This document shows positions 31,567 through 40,033 of a stretch of 64,000 nt of DNA, piece after piece. Within the stretch, counting starts at the first letter, position 1; each line of letters starts with the position of its first letter. Location of the stretch: positions 186,001 through 250,000 of the forward strand of contig NZ_CP111085.1 in NCBI RefSeq assembly GCF_026278345.1, read 5' to 3'. The position numbers were made by a program, and so were the translations under genes. The DNA is from Tellurirhabdus rosea. GTDB lineage: Bacteria; Bacteroidota; Bacteroidia; Cytophagales; Spirosomataceae. Below the pieces are notes generated by a model that worked only from the letters and a program-made list of their open reading frames with translations, was not told the origin of the DNA and did not search any database.

Positions 31567-32616
31567 TTATCGACCGTACTCTTTCACCTCTTCGGCCGTC
31601 CTGCGGGCGGACCGGTTAACGCCAATCAGGGTAGCCGACGCAAACCCTGTCCAGTTGCCGTAACCGACCAGCCAAAGGCCCGGCTGGCGCGTAGACCGGG
31701 TTTCGGCGACCTCCACCCGGCCCTCCGGAGTCAGTACGTTCAGGGGAGCCAGAAAGTCGAGGGCAGGACGAAAACCCGTACACCAGAGGATGGCGTCAAA
31801 GCGTTCCTGCGTGCCATCCGGCCACTCCACCCCTTCCGGTATGATCCGGGCAAACGGTCGTCGGGCCTTCAGCACCCCACGGCTTCGCGCCTCCCTGACG
31901 CTATCGAGCATGATAATGTCGCCAAGGCTGGCGGGCGGCAAGGTCACTCCCTGCTGGGCGGCGTGGAATCGCTGGGTAGCCACTTCGAACACGTACCGGC
32001 CGTCTACCTCGTCGGGCAGAAAGGTCGGCTCGTGCAGCGTAACCCACTGCGTATGTGCCACCCGGGAAACCTCCGCCAGAATCTGAGCGGCGGAGTTGCC
32101 TCCCCCCACAACCAATACGCGCTGGCCCCGAAAAGCTTCCGGGGAACGGTAATGGGCCGAGTGAATTTGTCTGCCTCCAAAGGAATCCCGTCCGGGATAG
32201 TCAGGAATAAAGGGCTTACTCCACGTACCGGTAGCGGCAATCACCGTCCGACTGTGAAAAACACCCGCCGAAGTGTGCAGCCTAAAGCCTTCGGTTTCCT
32301 TTTCAACCGACTCCACCTGTACCGGCCGTTTGACCGGGAAGCTGTAGCGCTGTTCGTAGCGGGTCAGGTAATCGATGGCTTCATTCCGGTCGGGGTACGC
32401 CTCTGCCGTGGCGGGCATGAGCCATCCGGGCAGGGAGCTGGCCGCCGCCGGAGAAAACAGCCGCAGCGAATCCCACGCATGCGGCCATGCCCCACCCGGC
32501 TGAACGCCAGCATCCAGCACCAGATAGTTCGACGTGACTTTCCGCAGATGGTAGGCCGTCGCCAGTCCGGACTGACCGCCCCCGATGATAACCGCGTCGA
32601 GGTAGTTAACTTCCAT
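31567..32616 (-). CDS. arsO: ArsO-type flavin monooxygenase of the arsenic operon
   Basis: The 349-residue protein has two Rossmann motifs: FAD site IIGGGQSGLATAYHLR (about 10-25) and NAD(P) site VLVVGGGNSAAQILAEV (about 165-181). GTWSKP and CTGFRPALDFL complete the class B flavin-monooxygenase-like pattern. In ars operons this subfamily is called ArsO. Its reaction is not firmly established; oxidation of an organic arsenical or redox support of resistance is proposed. It is the last gene of the leftward ars operon, 54 bases after acr3. The left neighbour is the IS-split gene. Confidence 0.85.
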   Translation of the reverse strand: MEVNYLDAVIIGGGQSGLATAYHLRKVTSNYLVLDAGVQPGGAWPHAWDSLRLFSPAAASSLPGWLMPATAEAYPDRNEAIDYLTRYEQRYSFPVKRPVQVESVEKETEGFRLHTSAGVFHSRTVIAATGTWSKPFIPDYPGRDSFGGRQIHSAHYRSPEAFRGQRVLVVGGGNSAAQILAEVSRVAHTQWVTLHEPTFLPDEVDGRYVFEVATQRFHAAQQGVTLPPASLGDIIMLDSVREARSRGVLKARRPFARIIPEGVEWPDGTQERFDAILWCTGFRPALDFLAPLNVLTPEGRVEVAETRSTRQPGLWLVGYGNWTGFASATLIGVNRSARRTAEEVKEYGR

Positions 32617-32670
32617 TTTGGTTGCGATTTTAACGAATCGCGGGAACGCTGTCTGGACTGGGAAAGTGGG

Positions 32671-33729
32671 TCATGAACGGGCTGATACTCTAAAATCGGC
32701 CTGTTTTTTAAGCGCCACGTTCACCAGCAGAATCAGCACCGGCACTTCGATGAGTGGTCCGATCACGGCGGCGAACGCCACCCCCGAATGAATGCCGAAC
32801 ACGGCGATGGCCACGGCAATTCCCAACTCGAAGTTGTTGCCTGCCGCCGTGAAAGCCAGTGAGGTGCTCTTTGGGTAATCCGCCCCGGCCCGTTTGGCCA
32901 GATAGAACGCCGAGAAGAACATGAGGACAAAGTAGATCACCAGCGGAATCGCGATGCGAACCACATCCAGCGGAATCTCCACGATCATCCGGCCTTTGAG
33001 GCTGAACATCACCACAATGGTAAATAGCAGCGCTACCAGCGTCAGGGGACTGATGGCGGGCAGAAAACGGGATTCGTACCACTGCCGCCCTTTCAGGCGC
33101 ACCAGTAGGTAACGGGACAGCATGCCTGCTCCAAACGGGACGCCCAGATAGATCAGGACGCTTTCGGCAATCTGGCCGATGCTCACCTCGACGGCCACGC
33201 CCTGAAGCCCCACCAGAGGCGGCAGAACGGTGATAAAGAGGTAAGCGTAGACCGGGTAGAACAACACCTGAAACACCGAGTTAAAGGCCACCAGACCCGC
33301 TACGTACTCGCGGTCTCCCCCGGCCAGATCGTTCCAGACAATGACCATCGCAATGCAGCGGGCAATACCGATCATGATTAATCCCACCATGTAGTCCGGC
33401 TTGTCGGGCAGCAGCAGCACGGCCAGTCCAAACATGAGCAGAGGGCCGATCAGCCAGTTCTGCACCAAGGACAACAGCAGAATACGGGTGTTGCGGAAGA
33501 CGTCCGGCAGCTTCTCGTAGCGCACCTTGGCCAGCGGCGGATACATCATCACAATCAGACCGATTGCGATGGGGATATTGGTTGTCCCGCTCTGGTACTG
33601 GTTCAGAATGCCATCAACACCCGGGAAGAAATAGCCGATAGCCACTCCCAGCGCCATCGCTCCGAAAATCCAGACCGTCAGAAAGCGGTCCAGGAAAGAC
33701 AATCTGCCTTTAGTTAGGGTGGCTTCCAT
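32671..33729 (-). CDS. acr3: ACR3-type arsenite efflux transporter
   Basis: The 352-residue membrane protein has about ten helices. [20 protein letters not shown] carries the conserved cysteine of the fourth helix, and [18 protein letters not shown] is the conserved stretch near the C-terminus. It exports As(III) from the cytoplasm using the proton gradient. I start at ATG 33729; a TTG one codon earlier is possible. The start overlaps the end of arsC by 20 bases, so translation is coupled to the reductase that makes its substrate. Confidence 0.95.
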   Translation of the reverse strand: MEATLTKGRLSFLDRFLTVWIFGAMALGVAIGYFFPGVDGILNQYQSGTTNIPIAIGLIVMMYPPLAKVRYEKLPDVFRNTRILLLSLVQNWLIGPLLMFGLAVLLLPDKPDYMVGLIMIGIARCIAMVIVWNDLAGGDREYVAGLVAFNSVFQVLFYPVYAYLFITVLPPLVGLQGVAVEVSIGQIAESVLIYLGVPFGAGMLSRYLLVRLKGRQWYESRFLPAISPLTLVALLFTIVVMFSLKGRMIVEIPLDVVRIAIPLVIYFVLMFFSAFYLAKRAGADYPKSTSLAFTAAGNNFELGIAVAIAVFGIHSGVAFAAVIGPLIEVPVLILLVNVALKKQADFRVSARS

Positions 33730-34138
33730 CAATCTGCTGCTGGATAAACGTCTGGCTATAGGCTTTGATCTGGTCCCTCACGGCCCGGAACTGTTCCATA
33801 ATTTCGTCGGGGCTACCGGTCGCTTTGGCCGGGTCCGGGAAGTTGTAGTGAAATTTCCGGGCGGTGGTGGGAAAGTAAGGGCAACGCTCGCGGGCATTGT
33901 CGCAGACGGTGATGACGTAATCAAACGGAACGTCCGCGTACTCATCAACGTGGTTGGAGGTGTGACCGGACAGGTCGATGCCCTCTTCGGCCATCACGGC
34001 GATGGCTTTGGGATTCACCCCGTGGGTTTCTACCCCCGCGCTGTAGACCTTGGCTCGGTCGCCAGCCATGGACTGGAGGTAGCCGTGGGCGATCTGACTC
34101 CGGCAGGAGTTGCCCGTACAAAGAACCAGTATGTTCAT
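33710..34138 (-). CDS. arsC: Arsenate reductase, low-molecular-weight phosphatase type
   Basis: The 142-residue protein has the phosphatase P-loop LCTGNSCRS with catalytic Cys7, and the relay pair Cys79 and Cys86 in [13 protein letters not shown]. That is the thioredoxin-coupled ArsC layout. It turns As(V) into As(III), which Acr3 exports. It overlaps acr3 and follows arsM after a 100-base gap that holds a hairpin. Confidence 0.94.
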   Translation of the reverse strand: MNILVLCTGNSCRSQIAHGYLQSMAGDRAKVYSAGVETHGVNPKAIAVMAEEGIDLSGHTSNHVDEYADVPFDYVITVCDNARERCPYFPTTARKFHYNFPDPAKATGSPDEIMEQFRAVRDQIKAYSQTFIQQQIDGSHPN

Positions 34139-34160
34139 CTTAAAAAAGAATGGGTTAATT

Positions 34161-34231
34161 CCGGCAACACCGCCCCTGCCCGGTCAGCGCCAGCCTTACG
34201 GACGATTACGTTTCGGGGCGGATGTTGCCGG
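34161..34231. repeat. Hairpin between arsM and arsC
   Basis: CCGGCAACACCGCCCC (34161-34176) pairs with GGGGCGGATGTTGCCGG (34215-34231), with a one-base bulge and a 38-base loop. On the reverse strand a short A/T run follows. It may reduce transcription into arsC-acr3 or stabilise the arsM mRNA. Confidence 0.55.
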
Positions 34232-34238
34232 AGTAAGC

Positions 34239-35066
34239 TTATTTTTCGGCGTAAACGGTGACGCTGAAGATGCCCGGAACTGCTTCACCTTCGCCCGCCG
34301 CGGGCAGTTCATCCCGGTAGGCGGCGAGGACTTCTTCGGGCAGGACGATCTGCCGTTTCTTCTGCAATTGGATGTTGCGGAACCCGGCCTCCTTCACCGC
34401 CGCCAGATAATCCCGGAGCTGAATAGCCCCCGAGACGCAACCGGCATACAGTTCGGCGTCCTGTTTCAGCCGGGGTGGCAGTTCTCCTTCCAGCACGATG
34501 TCCGAGATGCTGAAATGCCCTCCGGTCTTCAGAACCCGGTACGTCTGGGCGAAAGCCCGCTTTTTGTCGGGCACCAGATTCATCACGCAGTTGCTGACCA
34601 CCACATCCGCCAGATCATCCGGCAGGGGCATGTCTTCAATGTCACCCTGCACAAACTCAACGTTGGTGTAGCCCCGGGCGTCGGCATTCCGACGAGCCCG
34701 CTGGACCATGCTTTCGGTAAAATCCAGCCCGATCACCCGGCCCGTCTCGCCGGTTTCGGCCCGGGCCACAAAGCAGTCGTTGCCCGCCCCGGAGCCGAGG
34801 TCTACCACGACATCGCCGGGTTTGATGAGGGCAAACTGGGTGGGCAGTCCGCAGCCCAGCCCCAAGTCCGCTTCGGCCACATAGCCATTCAGGCCCGAAT
34901 AAGCTTCGGCCATGTTGATGGCTTCCGCCCCGGCGGTAGAAGGAGTGCAGCAGGACGTGGGGCCGCAGCCGCAGTCCACGGGGACTCCCGCCGGATTTTC
35001 GGTCTGGGCAATTTCGCCGTACTTCTGACGGACTACGGCTTTCAGTTCATCAGCATTGTTTACCAT
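34239..35066 (-). CDS. arsM: Arsenite methyltransferase ArsM
   Basis: I start at ATG 35066 (MVNNADELKAVVRQKYGEIA). The 275-residue protein has a SAM site VVDLGSGAGNDCFVA, GDIEDMPLPDDLADVVVSNC and arsenic-binding cysteines in VDCGCGPTSCCTP, in SNCVMNLVPDKK and in YAGCVSGAIQL. It methylates As(III) to methylated arsenicals, some volatile. It lies between arsN2 and arsC in the same direction. Confidence 0.93.
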   Translation of the reverse strand: MVNNADELKAVVRQKYGEIAQTENPAGVPVDCGCGPTSCCTPSTAGAEAINMAEAYSGLNGYVAEADLGLGCGLPTQFALIKPGDVVVDLGSGAGNDCFVARAETGETGRVIGLDFTESMVQRARRNADARGYTNVEFVQGDIEDMPLPDDLADVVVSNCVMNLVPDKKRAFAQTYRVLKTGGHFSISDIVLEGELPPRLKQDAELYAGCVSGAIQLRDYLAAVKEAGFRNIQLQKKRQIVLPEEVLAAYRDELPAAGEGEAVPGIFSVTVYAEK

Positions 35067-35104
35067 GTTCGGATAGAGGTTTATAAAGTGGATTGAATGA
35101 ATTG

Positions 35105-35548
35105 CTACAGGGTCATCTTCATGACGGTGGCCGTCGAAGGGCAAAGGCCGTTGAACTGGCTTGTCTTCCCGATGGCTTCGGGCACATCGGTTCGGGCCAC
35201 GGTCGCAAATCCGTACCGGCGGAAATATGCCTCGGCGGTGGTCGTAATCAGGTAGGCTTCCCGGACACCCGCCTCCCGGGCGGCATCCAGTACCGCGCCC
35301 ACCAGCTTTTCTCCTAACCTTTGGGAGCGGTATTCGGGCGACACGGCGACCGACCGAAGGAGGCCCACCGGACCGTGGTACTCCATCCCCGCCAGCCCGA
35401 CAAGCCGGGTCTGGTCGTAGAGGACCACAAAATGGGGAAGGTCAGCGGGCAGGTCGTCGGTGGGCAGACTCGCTGCGCGGAGCAGGCCGTGAGCGGCGGG
35501 GACATCGCTCGACTCGGCAGGTCGGATAGCTGGGTTCATGGCGTCCAT
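35105..35548 (-). CDS. arsN2: Arsenic-resistance GNAT acetyltransferase ArsN2
   Basis: The 147-residue GNAT protein begins MDAMNPAIRPAESSDVPAAH and has the acetyl-CoA loop RSVAVSPEYRSQRLGEKLV, then AYFRRYGFATV. ArsN proteins acetylate arsenic-containing amino-acid analogues such as arsinothricin. ArsN2 is the related group found in ars operons with unproven substrate. A Met at codon 4 is another possible start. An ArsR-type operator ends 5 bases upstream of the ATG. Confidence 0.85.
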   Translation of the reverse strand: MDAMNPAIRPAESSDVPAAHGLLRAASLPTDDLPADLPHFVVLYDQTRLVGLAGMEYHGPVGLLRSVAVSPEYRSQRLGEKLVGAVLDAAREAGVREAYLITTTAEAYFRRYGFATVARTDVPEAIGKTSQFNGLCPSTATVMKMTL

Positions 35549-35553
35549 AGTTT

Positions 35554-35569
35554 ATCGCAATAATACGAT
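35554..35569. promoter_or_regulatory. Second ArsR operator, upstream of arsN2
   Basis: ATCGCAATAATACGAT is an imperfect palindrome differing by one base from the operator before arsR. It lies between the arsR terminator-like hairpin and the arsN2 start, so the downstream five genes may have their own ArsR control. Confidence 0.6.
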
Positions 35570-35579
35570 TGATTCGGTC

Positions 35580-35605
35580 AAAAAAAAGCGGCGACCCAAG
35601 GGGTC
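35580..35605 (-). terminator. Weak terminator after arsR
   Basis: On the reverse strand GACCC-CTT-GGGTC (35605-35593) is followed by GCCGC and eight T. The stem is short, so read-through is likely; the arsR stop codon lies in the first stem base. Confidence 0.45.
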
Positions 35606-35930
35606 AGCAGCAGGATTGGGGCTGATAGGCCGCCAGCAGGGCACCGAACGCCTGCTGGACCTCGGCCCAGACGGCTTCGTTGATGCAGTAGCACACCCGG
35701 GGCGGATCGATGTCGCCCTTGATGATGCCCACCCGCTTCAGCTCTTTGAGGTGCTGGGAAACGGTGGCCTGTGCCAGCGGCAGTTCCTCCACCAGATCAC
35801 CGCACACGCAGGACTTGCGGGTGGCCAGCAGTTGCAGGATGGCTACCCGGGCGGGATGAGCCAGTGCTTTGGCCAGATCAGCAATGCGGTTCTGCTCGGC
35901 GGTGAATACTTCGGTCTTTGTTACTCCCAT
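35604..35930 (-). CDS. arsR: ArsR-family arsenic-responsive repressor
   Basis: The 108-residue winged-helix repressor has [20 protein letters not shown], the As(III) site CVCGDL (Cys41, Cys43) and recognition helix [21 protein letters not shown] second Cys pair ends the protein (QSCC). It should leave its operator when As(III) binds. It is the first gene of the leftward ars operon, and its -7 element lies only 5 bases upstream of the ATG, so the mRNA may be leaderless or nearly so. Confidence 0.94.
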   Translation of the reverse strand: MGVTKTEVFTAEQNRIADLAKALAHPARVAILQLLATRKSCVCGDLVEELPLAQATVSQHLKELKRVGIIKGDIDPPRVCYCINEAVWAEVQQAFGALLAAYQPQSCC

Positions 35931-35934
35931 GCCA

Positions 35935-35973
35935 CAAAAGTAATGGCTAAATTGAATATCGCAATATTACGAT
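35935..35973 (-). promoter_or_regulatory. arsR promoter with overlapping ArsR operator
   Basis: On the reverse strand the -7 element TACTTTTG (35942-35935) has TTG 19 bases upstream (35964-35962). The TTG lies inside the palindrome ATCGCAATATTACGAT (35958-35973). A repressor there would block the -33 region. Confidence 0.7.
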
Positions 35974-36100
35974 GGAATATTTTTTTCAACGGTACTTCTG
36001 CTGATCGTTAAAGGGGATAAAGCAATTCTTTCAGATTCAGCGGCGGGCAGAGAAAGCCCGGTTGGAGCGCTGCTGCACATCGTTTCCGGTAAAATCCGGT

Positions 36101-36143
36101 AAAAAATAAAGAAGCCGTAACACGGATCAACGTGTTACGGCTT
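36101..36143 (-). terminator. Terminator downstream of the second tRNA-Leu
   Basis: AAGCCGTAACACG (36112-36124) and CGTGTTACGGCTT (36131-36143) form a perfect 13-bp stem with a 6-base loop. On the reverse strand it runs into a T-rich tract. Confidence 0.8.
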
Positions 36144-36145
36144 AA

Positions 36146-36242
36146 GAGTACCGGGAGCCGGACTCGAACCGGCATGTCCTTGCAGACAATGGTGTTTGAG
36201 ACCATCGCGTCTACCGATTCCGCCATCCCGGCCTGAAATCGA
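36146..36242. repeat. 97-bp direct repeat, copy 2 (tRNA-Leu boundary of the island)
   Basis: Identical to 27213-27309 and in the same orientation. Outside the repeat the flanks differ on both sides at once. Confidence 0.9.
36149..36232 (-). tRNA. tRNA-Leu (anticodon CAA), second identical copy
   Basis: Base-for-base the same 84 bases as the copy at 27216-27299, with its own terminator and an AT-rich upstream region that shares ATnTTGCGC with the first copy. Both genes look intact and functional. Confidence 0.95.
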
Positions 36243-36251
36243 TGCGCAATA

Positions 36252-36467
36252 TTAATGAATAATGAACAACGAAGAATGAATCAGAAAGGGAAATTCAGCG
36301 ATTATTTCACAAGTGACTGACTCTCCGCCTCATAAAATCAAGCCTTCCGCCCCACCGCAAACCCCGCCCTCAAGCCTCCCCACTCCTCCTTCATTGCAAT
36401 CCGCCACCCCGTTCATTCCGGTCCGCCGCCGCGGTTCATTATTCATCATTCATCATTCATTACTCGT
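36252..36467. repeat. Word-repeat inverted repeat with a long C-rich centre
   Basis: TTAATGAATAATGAACAACG words (36252-36282) are mirrored by TTCATTATTCATCATTCATC (36434-36467). The about 150 bases between are strongly C-rich on this strand. The TAA stop of the permease (36460-36462) is the first word of the right arm. Confidence 0.65.
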
Positions 36468-37698
36468 ACCGCAGCGCCTCGATCGGGTCAAGCCGGGAGG
36501 CTTTGAAAGCGGGATAAATGCCGGAGAACAGCCCTACGGCCACGCAGACGATGATTCCCATCATCATCCAGAACCAGGGAACGACAAATCCGCCCTTGCC
36601 CTGGCTGACAACCATGGAAATCAGGTTCCCGATTCCCAGACCGAGCAGGATACCGCCCAGACCGCCGAGTACGCAGATTACGATGGCTTCGATCAGAAAC
36701 TGCTCCCGGATGCGCTGGGGCGTGGCGCCGAGCGATTTCCGGATTCCGATCTCGCGGGTACGTTCGGTGACCGAAACCAGCATGATGTTCATCAGGGCAA
36801 TGGCGGCCCCCAGCAGGGTGATAAAGCCGATGCCGAAGCCGCCGATGCGGAGGACGTTGGTATTTTCTTCGAGTTCCTTAGCCAGTTCGTCAGCCCGGAT
36901 GATGCGGAACGAATCCGGGCGGCCCAGCGGGTCCTGCCGAATCTGGCGCATGAGGCCGCGGGCTTCTCCAATGACCACATCCGGGTCTTTGCTGCCCTCG
37001 ACGGTAGACGTAATGTCGAAGGTCAGCGCCCGGCCGCCTGCCAGCGCGCGGCCTACGTTCAGCGGAATCAGCACCAGCCGGTCGTCGCCGGCGCCGTTCA
37101 GACTGCCTTTCTTTTCCAGCACCCCGATTACCTTGAAGCGCGTTCCCAGCACCGAAATTTCCTTGCCTTCCGGTGACACATTCCGTTCAAAAAGCGTATT
37201 GACGAGTTCCGACCCAATGATGGCCACGTTCAGGGAATTGACCAGGTCGTTCTCGGTGAAGTTCCGGCCCTGCGCCAGTTTCGAGCCTTTGACGGCCAGA
37301 TAGGTGTCATCCACGCCCACCAACTGCGTGTTCGGATTCGTTTTTTTGGAGGCATATTTCACCTGCGCGGCCCCGGTAATCATTGCCGAGACGGAAATGG
37401 ATGCTTTGTAGGGAAAGCGCCGCTTGAAGATCATTGCCTGCCGGAAGTCAATCGGCGGTACCTGCTTTTCGGCGCGGCCGCCAAACCGGCGAAACATGTT
37501 CGGCCCTTCAATGTCAAACGTATTGGCCCCCAGCGAACCTAGGCCGCTTTCGAGAGACGCCTGGATGCCGTCGATGGCCGTCAGGATGCCCACCAGGGAG
37601 GTGATCCCGATGGCGATGATGGCCGAAGTCAGGATCGTTCGTAGCCGGTTGGATGCAATGGAGCGAAGTCCTTCGCTGATGTTTTCGGTTAGATTCAT
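36460..37698 (-). CDS. MacB/FtsX-type ABC transporter permease
   Basis: I start at ATG 37698 (MNLTENISEGLRSIASNRLR). The 412-residue protein has a first helix (ILTSAIIAIGITSLVGILTA), a periplasmic MacB-like domain (about 50-270) and three C-terminal helices (GGFGIGFITLLGAAIALMNI, IVICVLGGLGGILLGLGIGN, and one near 380), ending in the YPAFKASRLDPIEALRYE motif of the FtsX family. Such permeases work with a LolD/MacB-type ATPase in lipoprotein transport, export or cell-envelope signalling. No ATPase lies next to it. Confidence 0.88.
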   Translation of the reverse strand: MNLTENISEGLRSIASNRLRTILTSAIIAIGITSLVGILTAIDGIQASLESGLGSLGANTFDIEGPNMFRRFGGRAEKQVPPIDFRQAMIFKRRFPYKASISVSAMITGAAQVKYASKKTNPNTQLVGVDDTYLAVKGSKLAQGRNFTENDLVNSLNVAIIGSELVNTLFERNVSPEGKEISVLGTRFKVIGVLEKKGSLNGAGDDRLVLIPLNVGRALAGGRALTFDITSTVEGSKDPDVVIGEARGLMRQIRQDPLGRPDSFRIIRADELAKELEENTNVLRIGGFGIGFITLLGAAIALMNIMLVSVTERTREIGIRKSLGATPQRIREQFLIEAIVICVLGGLGGILLGLGIGNLISMVVSQGKGGFVVPWFWMMMGIIVCVAVGLFSGIYPAFKASRLDPIEALRYE

Positions 37699-37701
37699 CT
37701 T

Positions 37702-37816
37702 CTTAATGAGTGATTGCGTGAATGAGCGGTCCGCCGCTGCGGTGACAGAATAAGCAGCAAAGCAATGCACCCAGAAGGCAGATCACTTAATCGCTCAATC
37801 GCTCTTTCACTCAATG
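37702..37816. repeat. Word-repeat inverted repeat upstream of the permease
   Basis: CTTAATGAGTGATTGCGTGA (from 37702 to 37730) is mirrored by GATCACTTAATCGCTCAATC and CTCTTTCACTCAATG (37781-37816). Unlike most members it lies in the 5' region, 4 bases from the permease start, between divergent genes. Confidence 0.65.
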
Positions 37817-37887
37817 TTAGTTCTCCTGCACAATTTTTGCTATTTTTCGTTACAAAGCTATATGCAACCTGAAAATCCTGCACACCA

Positions 37888-39150
37888 ATGAACCGGCTGC
37901 TGCTACCGTTTATCCTTTTCTTCGCCTTGGTAAGCCCGGCGATGGCTTCCAAAATCCTGATTCCGATGGATGAGGGCCAGAAGAATCATCTGAAAGCCTA
38001 CGGCATTGCCTACTGGGTGCTGAAGCAGTACGATACCGAAATCGACTGGCTGCTGAATTACCGCGGCGGCAGTTTCATGATGCCGGTCAACCAGAAATTC
38101 ATCAACGAACTGGTGGTGCGCGGCGTGAGCTACGACGTTATTTCCGACGCGCAGGGCGCCCAGATCCTAGCGGAAGTATCTTCCCCGGATGCCAACATGG
38201 ACGCGGTCAAGCTCCAGAAAGCCCCGAAAGTAGCCGTTTATTCGCCCAAGACCAAACAACCCTGGGACGACGCCGTCACGCTGGTGATGACCTACGCGGA
38301 GATTCCGTACGAGGTGGTCTACGACGACGATATCATGGAAGGCAAGCTGACCCAGTACGACTGGCTGCACCTTCATCATGAGGATTTTACGGGACAATAT
38401 GGGAAATTTTATCAATTCCGCTCCGAACCCTGGTACGTGGCCCAGCGCCGCGAAGCCGAGCTGATCGCTAAAAAATACGGCCTTACGAAAGTTTCTCAGT
38501 TGAAGCTGTCCGTCGTTCGCAAAATCCGGGAATACTGCCTCGGCGGGGGGTATATGTTTGCCATGTGCAACGCCACCGATACCTACGACATCGCCCTGGC
38601 CGCCCAGAACACAGACGTGGCCGAGTCCATCTACGACGGCGACGGCGCGGACCCCGCCGCCAACAACAAACTGGATTTCAGCCAGACCATGGCCTTCCGC
38701 AACTTTCAGGTGTATACGAACCCCTACCTGATCGAGTTTTCCAACATCGACAACCAGCCCGACGAGCGGGGCCTGAGCGAACAGAACGACTACTTCACGC
38801 TGTTCCAGTTTTCCGCCAAATGGGACCCCGTCCCGACCATGCTGACCCAGAACCACATGAACATCATCAAAGGGTTTATGGGACAGACCACGGCCTTCAA
38901 GAAAAATCTGATCAAACCCGAAGTGGTCGTTCTGGCCGAGAGCAAGGCCGCCAACGAGGCCCGGTACATTCACGCGCCCTACGGCAAAGGCTTTTTCACC
39001 TTCTACGGCGGGCACGATCCGGAGGATTACCGCCACGAAATCAACGAAGAACCGACCGACCTCGCCCTCCATCCCAATTCGGCAGGCTACCGGCTCATCC
39101 TGAACAACATCCTCTTCCCGGCCGCCAAGAAGAAAAAACAGAAAACCTGA
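37888..39150 (+). CDS. Conserved secreted protein often labelled asparagine synthetase B
   Basis: The 420-residue protein has a signal peptide (LLLPFILFFALVSPAMASK). It begins ILIPMDEGQKNHLKAYGIAY and contains DWLHLHHEDFTGQYGKFY, GGGYMFAMCNATDTYDIALA and KGFFTFYGGHDPEDYRHEIN. Databases often call such Bacteroidota proteins asparagine synthetase B, but neither the glutaminase nor the synthetase motifs of AsnB are visible, and a signal peptide is at odds with that role. The HLHHEDF and GGHDPEDYRH stretches look like a glutamine-amidotransferase-like or hydrolase fold. Function unknown. Confidence 0.75.
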   Translation: MNRLLLPFILFFALVSPAMASKILIPMDEGQKNHLKAYGIAYWVLKQYDTEIDWLLNYRGGSFMMPVNQKFINELVVRGVSYDVISDAQGAQILAEVSSPDANMDAVKLQKAPKVAVYSPKTKQPWDDAVTLVMTYAEIPYEVVYDDDIMEGKLTQYDWLHLHHEDFTGQYGKFYQFRSEPWYVAQRREAELIAKKYGLTKVSQLKLSVVRKIREYCLGGGYMFAMCNATDTYDIALAAQNTDVAESIYDGDGADPAANNKLDFSQTMAFRNFQVYTNPYLIEFSNIDNQPDERGLSEQNDYFTLFQFSAKWDPVPTMLTQNHMNIIKGFMGQTTAFKKNLIKPEVVVLAESKAANEARYIHAPYGKGFFTFYGGHDPEDYRHEINEEPTDLALHPNSAGYRLILNNILFPAAKKKKQKT

Positions 39151-39154
39151 GAAG

Positions 39155-39267
39155 GGTTTGGAGTTTATAGTTTAAAGTTTAGGGTTGCTCCGCTTGTTCT
39201 GAACACGGCAGAGCAACCCTAAACTTTGAACCCTCAACCATAAACTATAAACCATAAACTTCAAACC
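39155..39267. repeat. Word-repeat inverted repeat between two rightward genes
   Basis: GGTTTGGAGTTTATAGTTTA words (39155-39190) are mirrored by 39211-39267, with the inner 17 bases AAAGTTTAGGGTTGCTC/GAGCAACCCTAAACTTT exact. It begins 5 bases after one stop and ends 7 bases before the next start, filling the whole gap. The vocabulary is shared with 56581-56665. Confidence 0.85.
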
Positions 39268-39274
39268 AGTTCTT

Positions 39275-39883
39275 ATGCTGAAGCGCTTCCTGCTGCTTTT
39301 TTTCCTGCTGGGCTTTTGGCAGGTGCTGATGCCCGGCTGCAATTCCCTGATTGGCCCGACCTGTCGGTGCCCGGATGTGCCGAAGCTGTTCCGGCCGGAT
39401 CGGGTTCAGACCTGGTATTTTCAGAAGTCAGGAGTCATCCACTCGGCGGACGCTACGCTGAGCCGGGAGAGGTTCGGCGGCATTATGCTGAGTTGGGAGG
39501 GTACCGGCTACTCGCGTCGCTCCTCGGCCCCCGGCGGATTTTTCCCGAGCGCCTACGCCTGCGACTGCGTACAGCCCGGTCATCAGGGGTCCGTGGAAAC
39601 CATCCGCCGGATAGAAGTGAAAGCCCTGACCGATTATAACGACCGCTTCAAAGCCGGGAGTCTGCTGAATGCGGAGCTCACCGTGACGGGCCAACCGGAC
39701 GGCAAAGACTTGCCGCTGGCGACGTTCCTTCAGCAGAAAAGCCCCAAAACCGGACCTTATGAATACCTGCGCCTGAGCTTCAATCAGGCCCCGTCCGTGT
39801 CGTCTTTCCGGGCGGAAATTACGGTTGAGCTGAGCGACGGCAAGACGTTCGTCAGCCAGACGCCGACCGTTCAACTGCAATAA
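39275..39883 (+). CDS. Lipoprotein of unknown function
   Basis: The 202-residue protein has a lipoprotein signal (LLLFFLLGFWQVLMPGC, lipobox cysteine at about 22), then a Cys-rich start (CRCPDVPK). Later come YACDCVQPGHQGS and a C-terminal beta-rich region with SDGKTFVSQTPTVQL. It seems specific to this group of bacteria. No family recognised. It follows the preceding secreted protein through a word-repeat hairpin and may be cotranscribed with it. Confidence 0.65.
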   Translation: MLKRFLLLFFLLGFWQVLMPGCNSLIGPTCRCPDVPKLFRPDRVQTWYFQKSGVIHSADATLSRERFGGIMLSWEGTGYSRRSSAPGGFFPSAYACDCVQPGHQGSVETIRRIEVKALTDYNDRFKAGSLLNAELTVTGQPDGKDLPLATFLQQKSPKTGPYEYLRLSFNQAPSVSSFRAEITVELSDGKTFVSQTPTVQLQ

Positions 39884-40033
39884 TTCCGGCGCCTGTTCAT
39901 CCCGAAAAAAGCCCAGTTCAGTTGCCTTTCCTGCCGTTTAGGGCCGGAAGCCGTTTCGGTTCCTGTGGTCGTTGCGCATCTTTGCCTGCAGAACAGTAAA
40001 CAACAAATAGCTGGTCAGACGACCGCTTTCACC

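Noticed and set aside
27216-36232. Typical integrative element with its own integrase at tRNA-Leu
   Set aside because: I find no tyrosine or serine recombinase, excisionase or conjugation gene between the two tRNA copies, so only the bounded-island description is kept.
37888-39150. Asparagine synthetase B
   Set aside because: No N-terminal glutaminase cysteine or ATP-pyrophosphatase loop, and a signal peptide is present.
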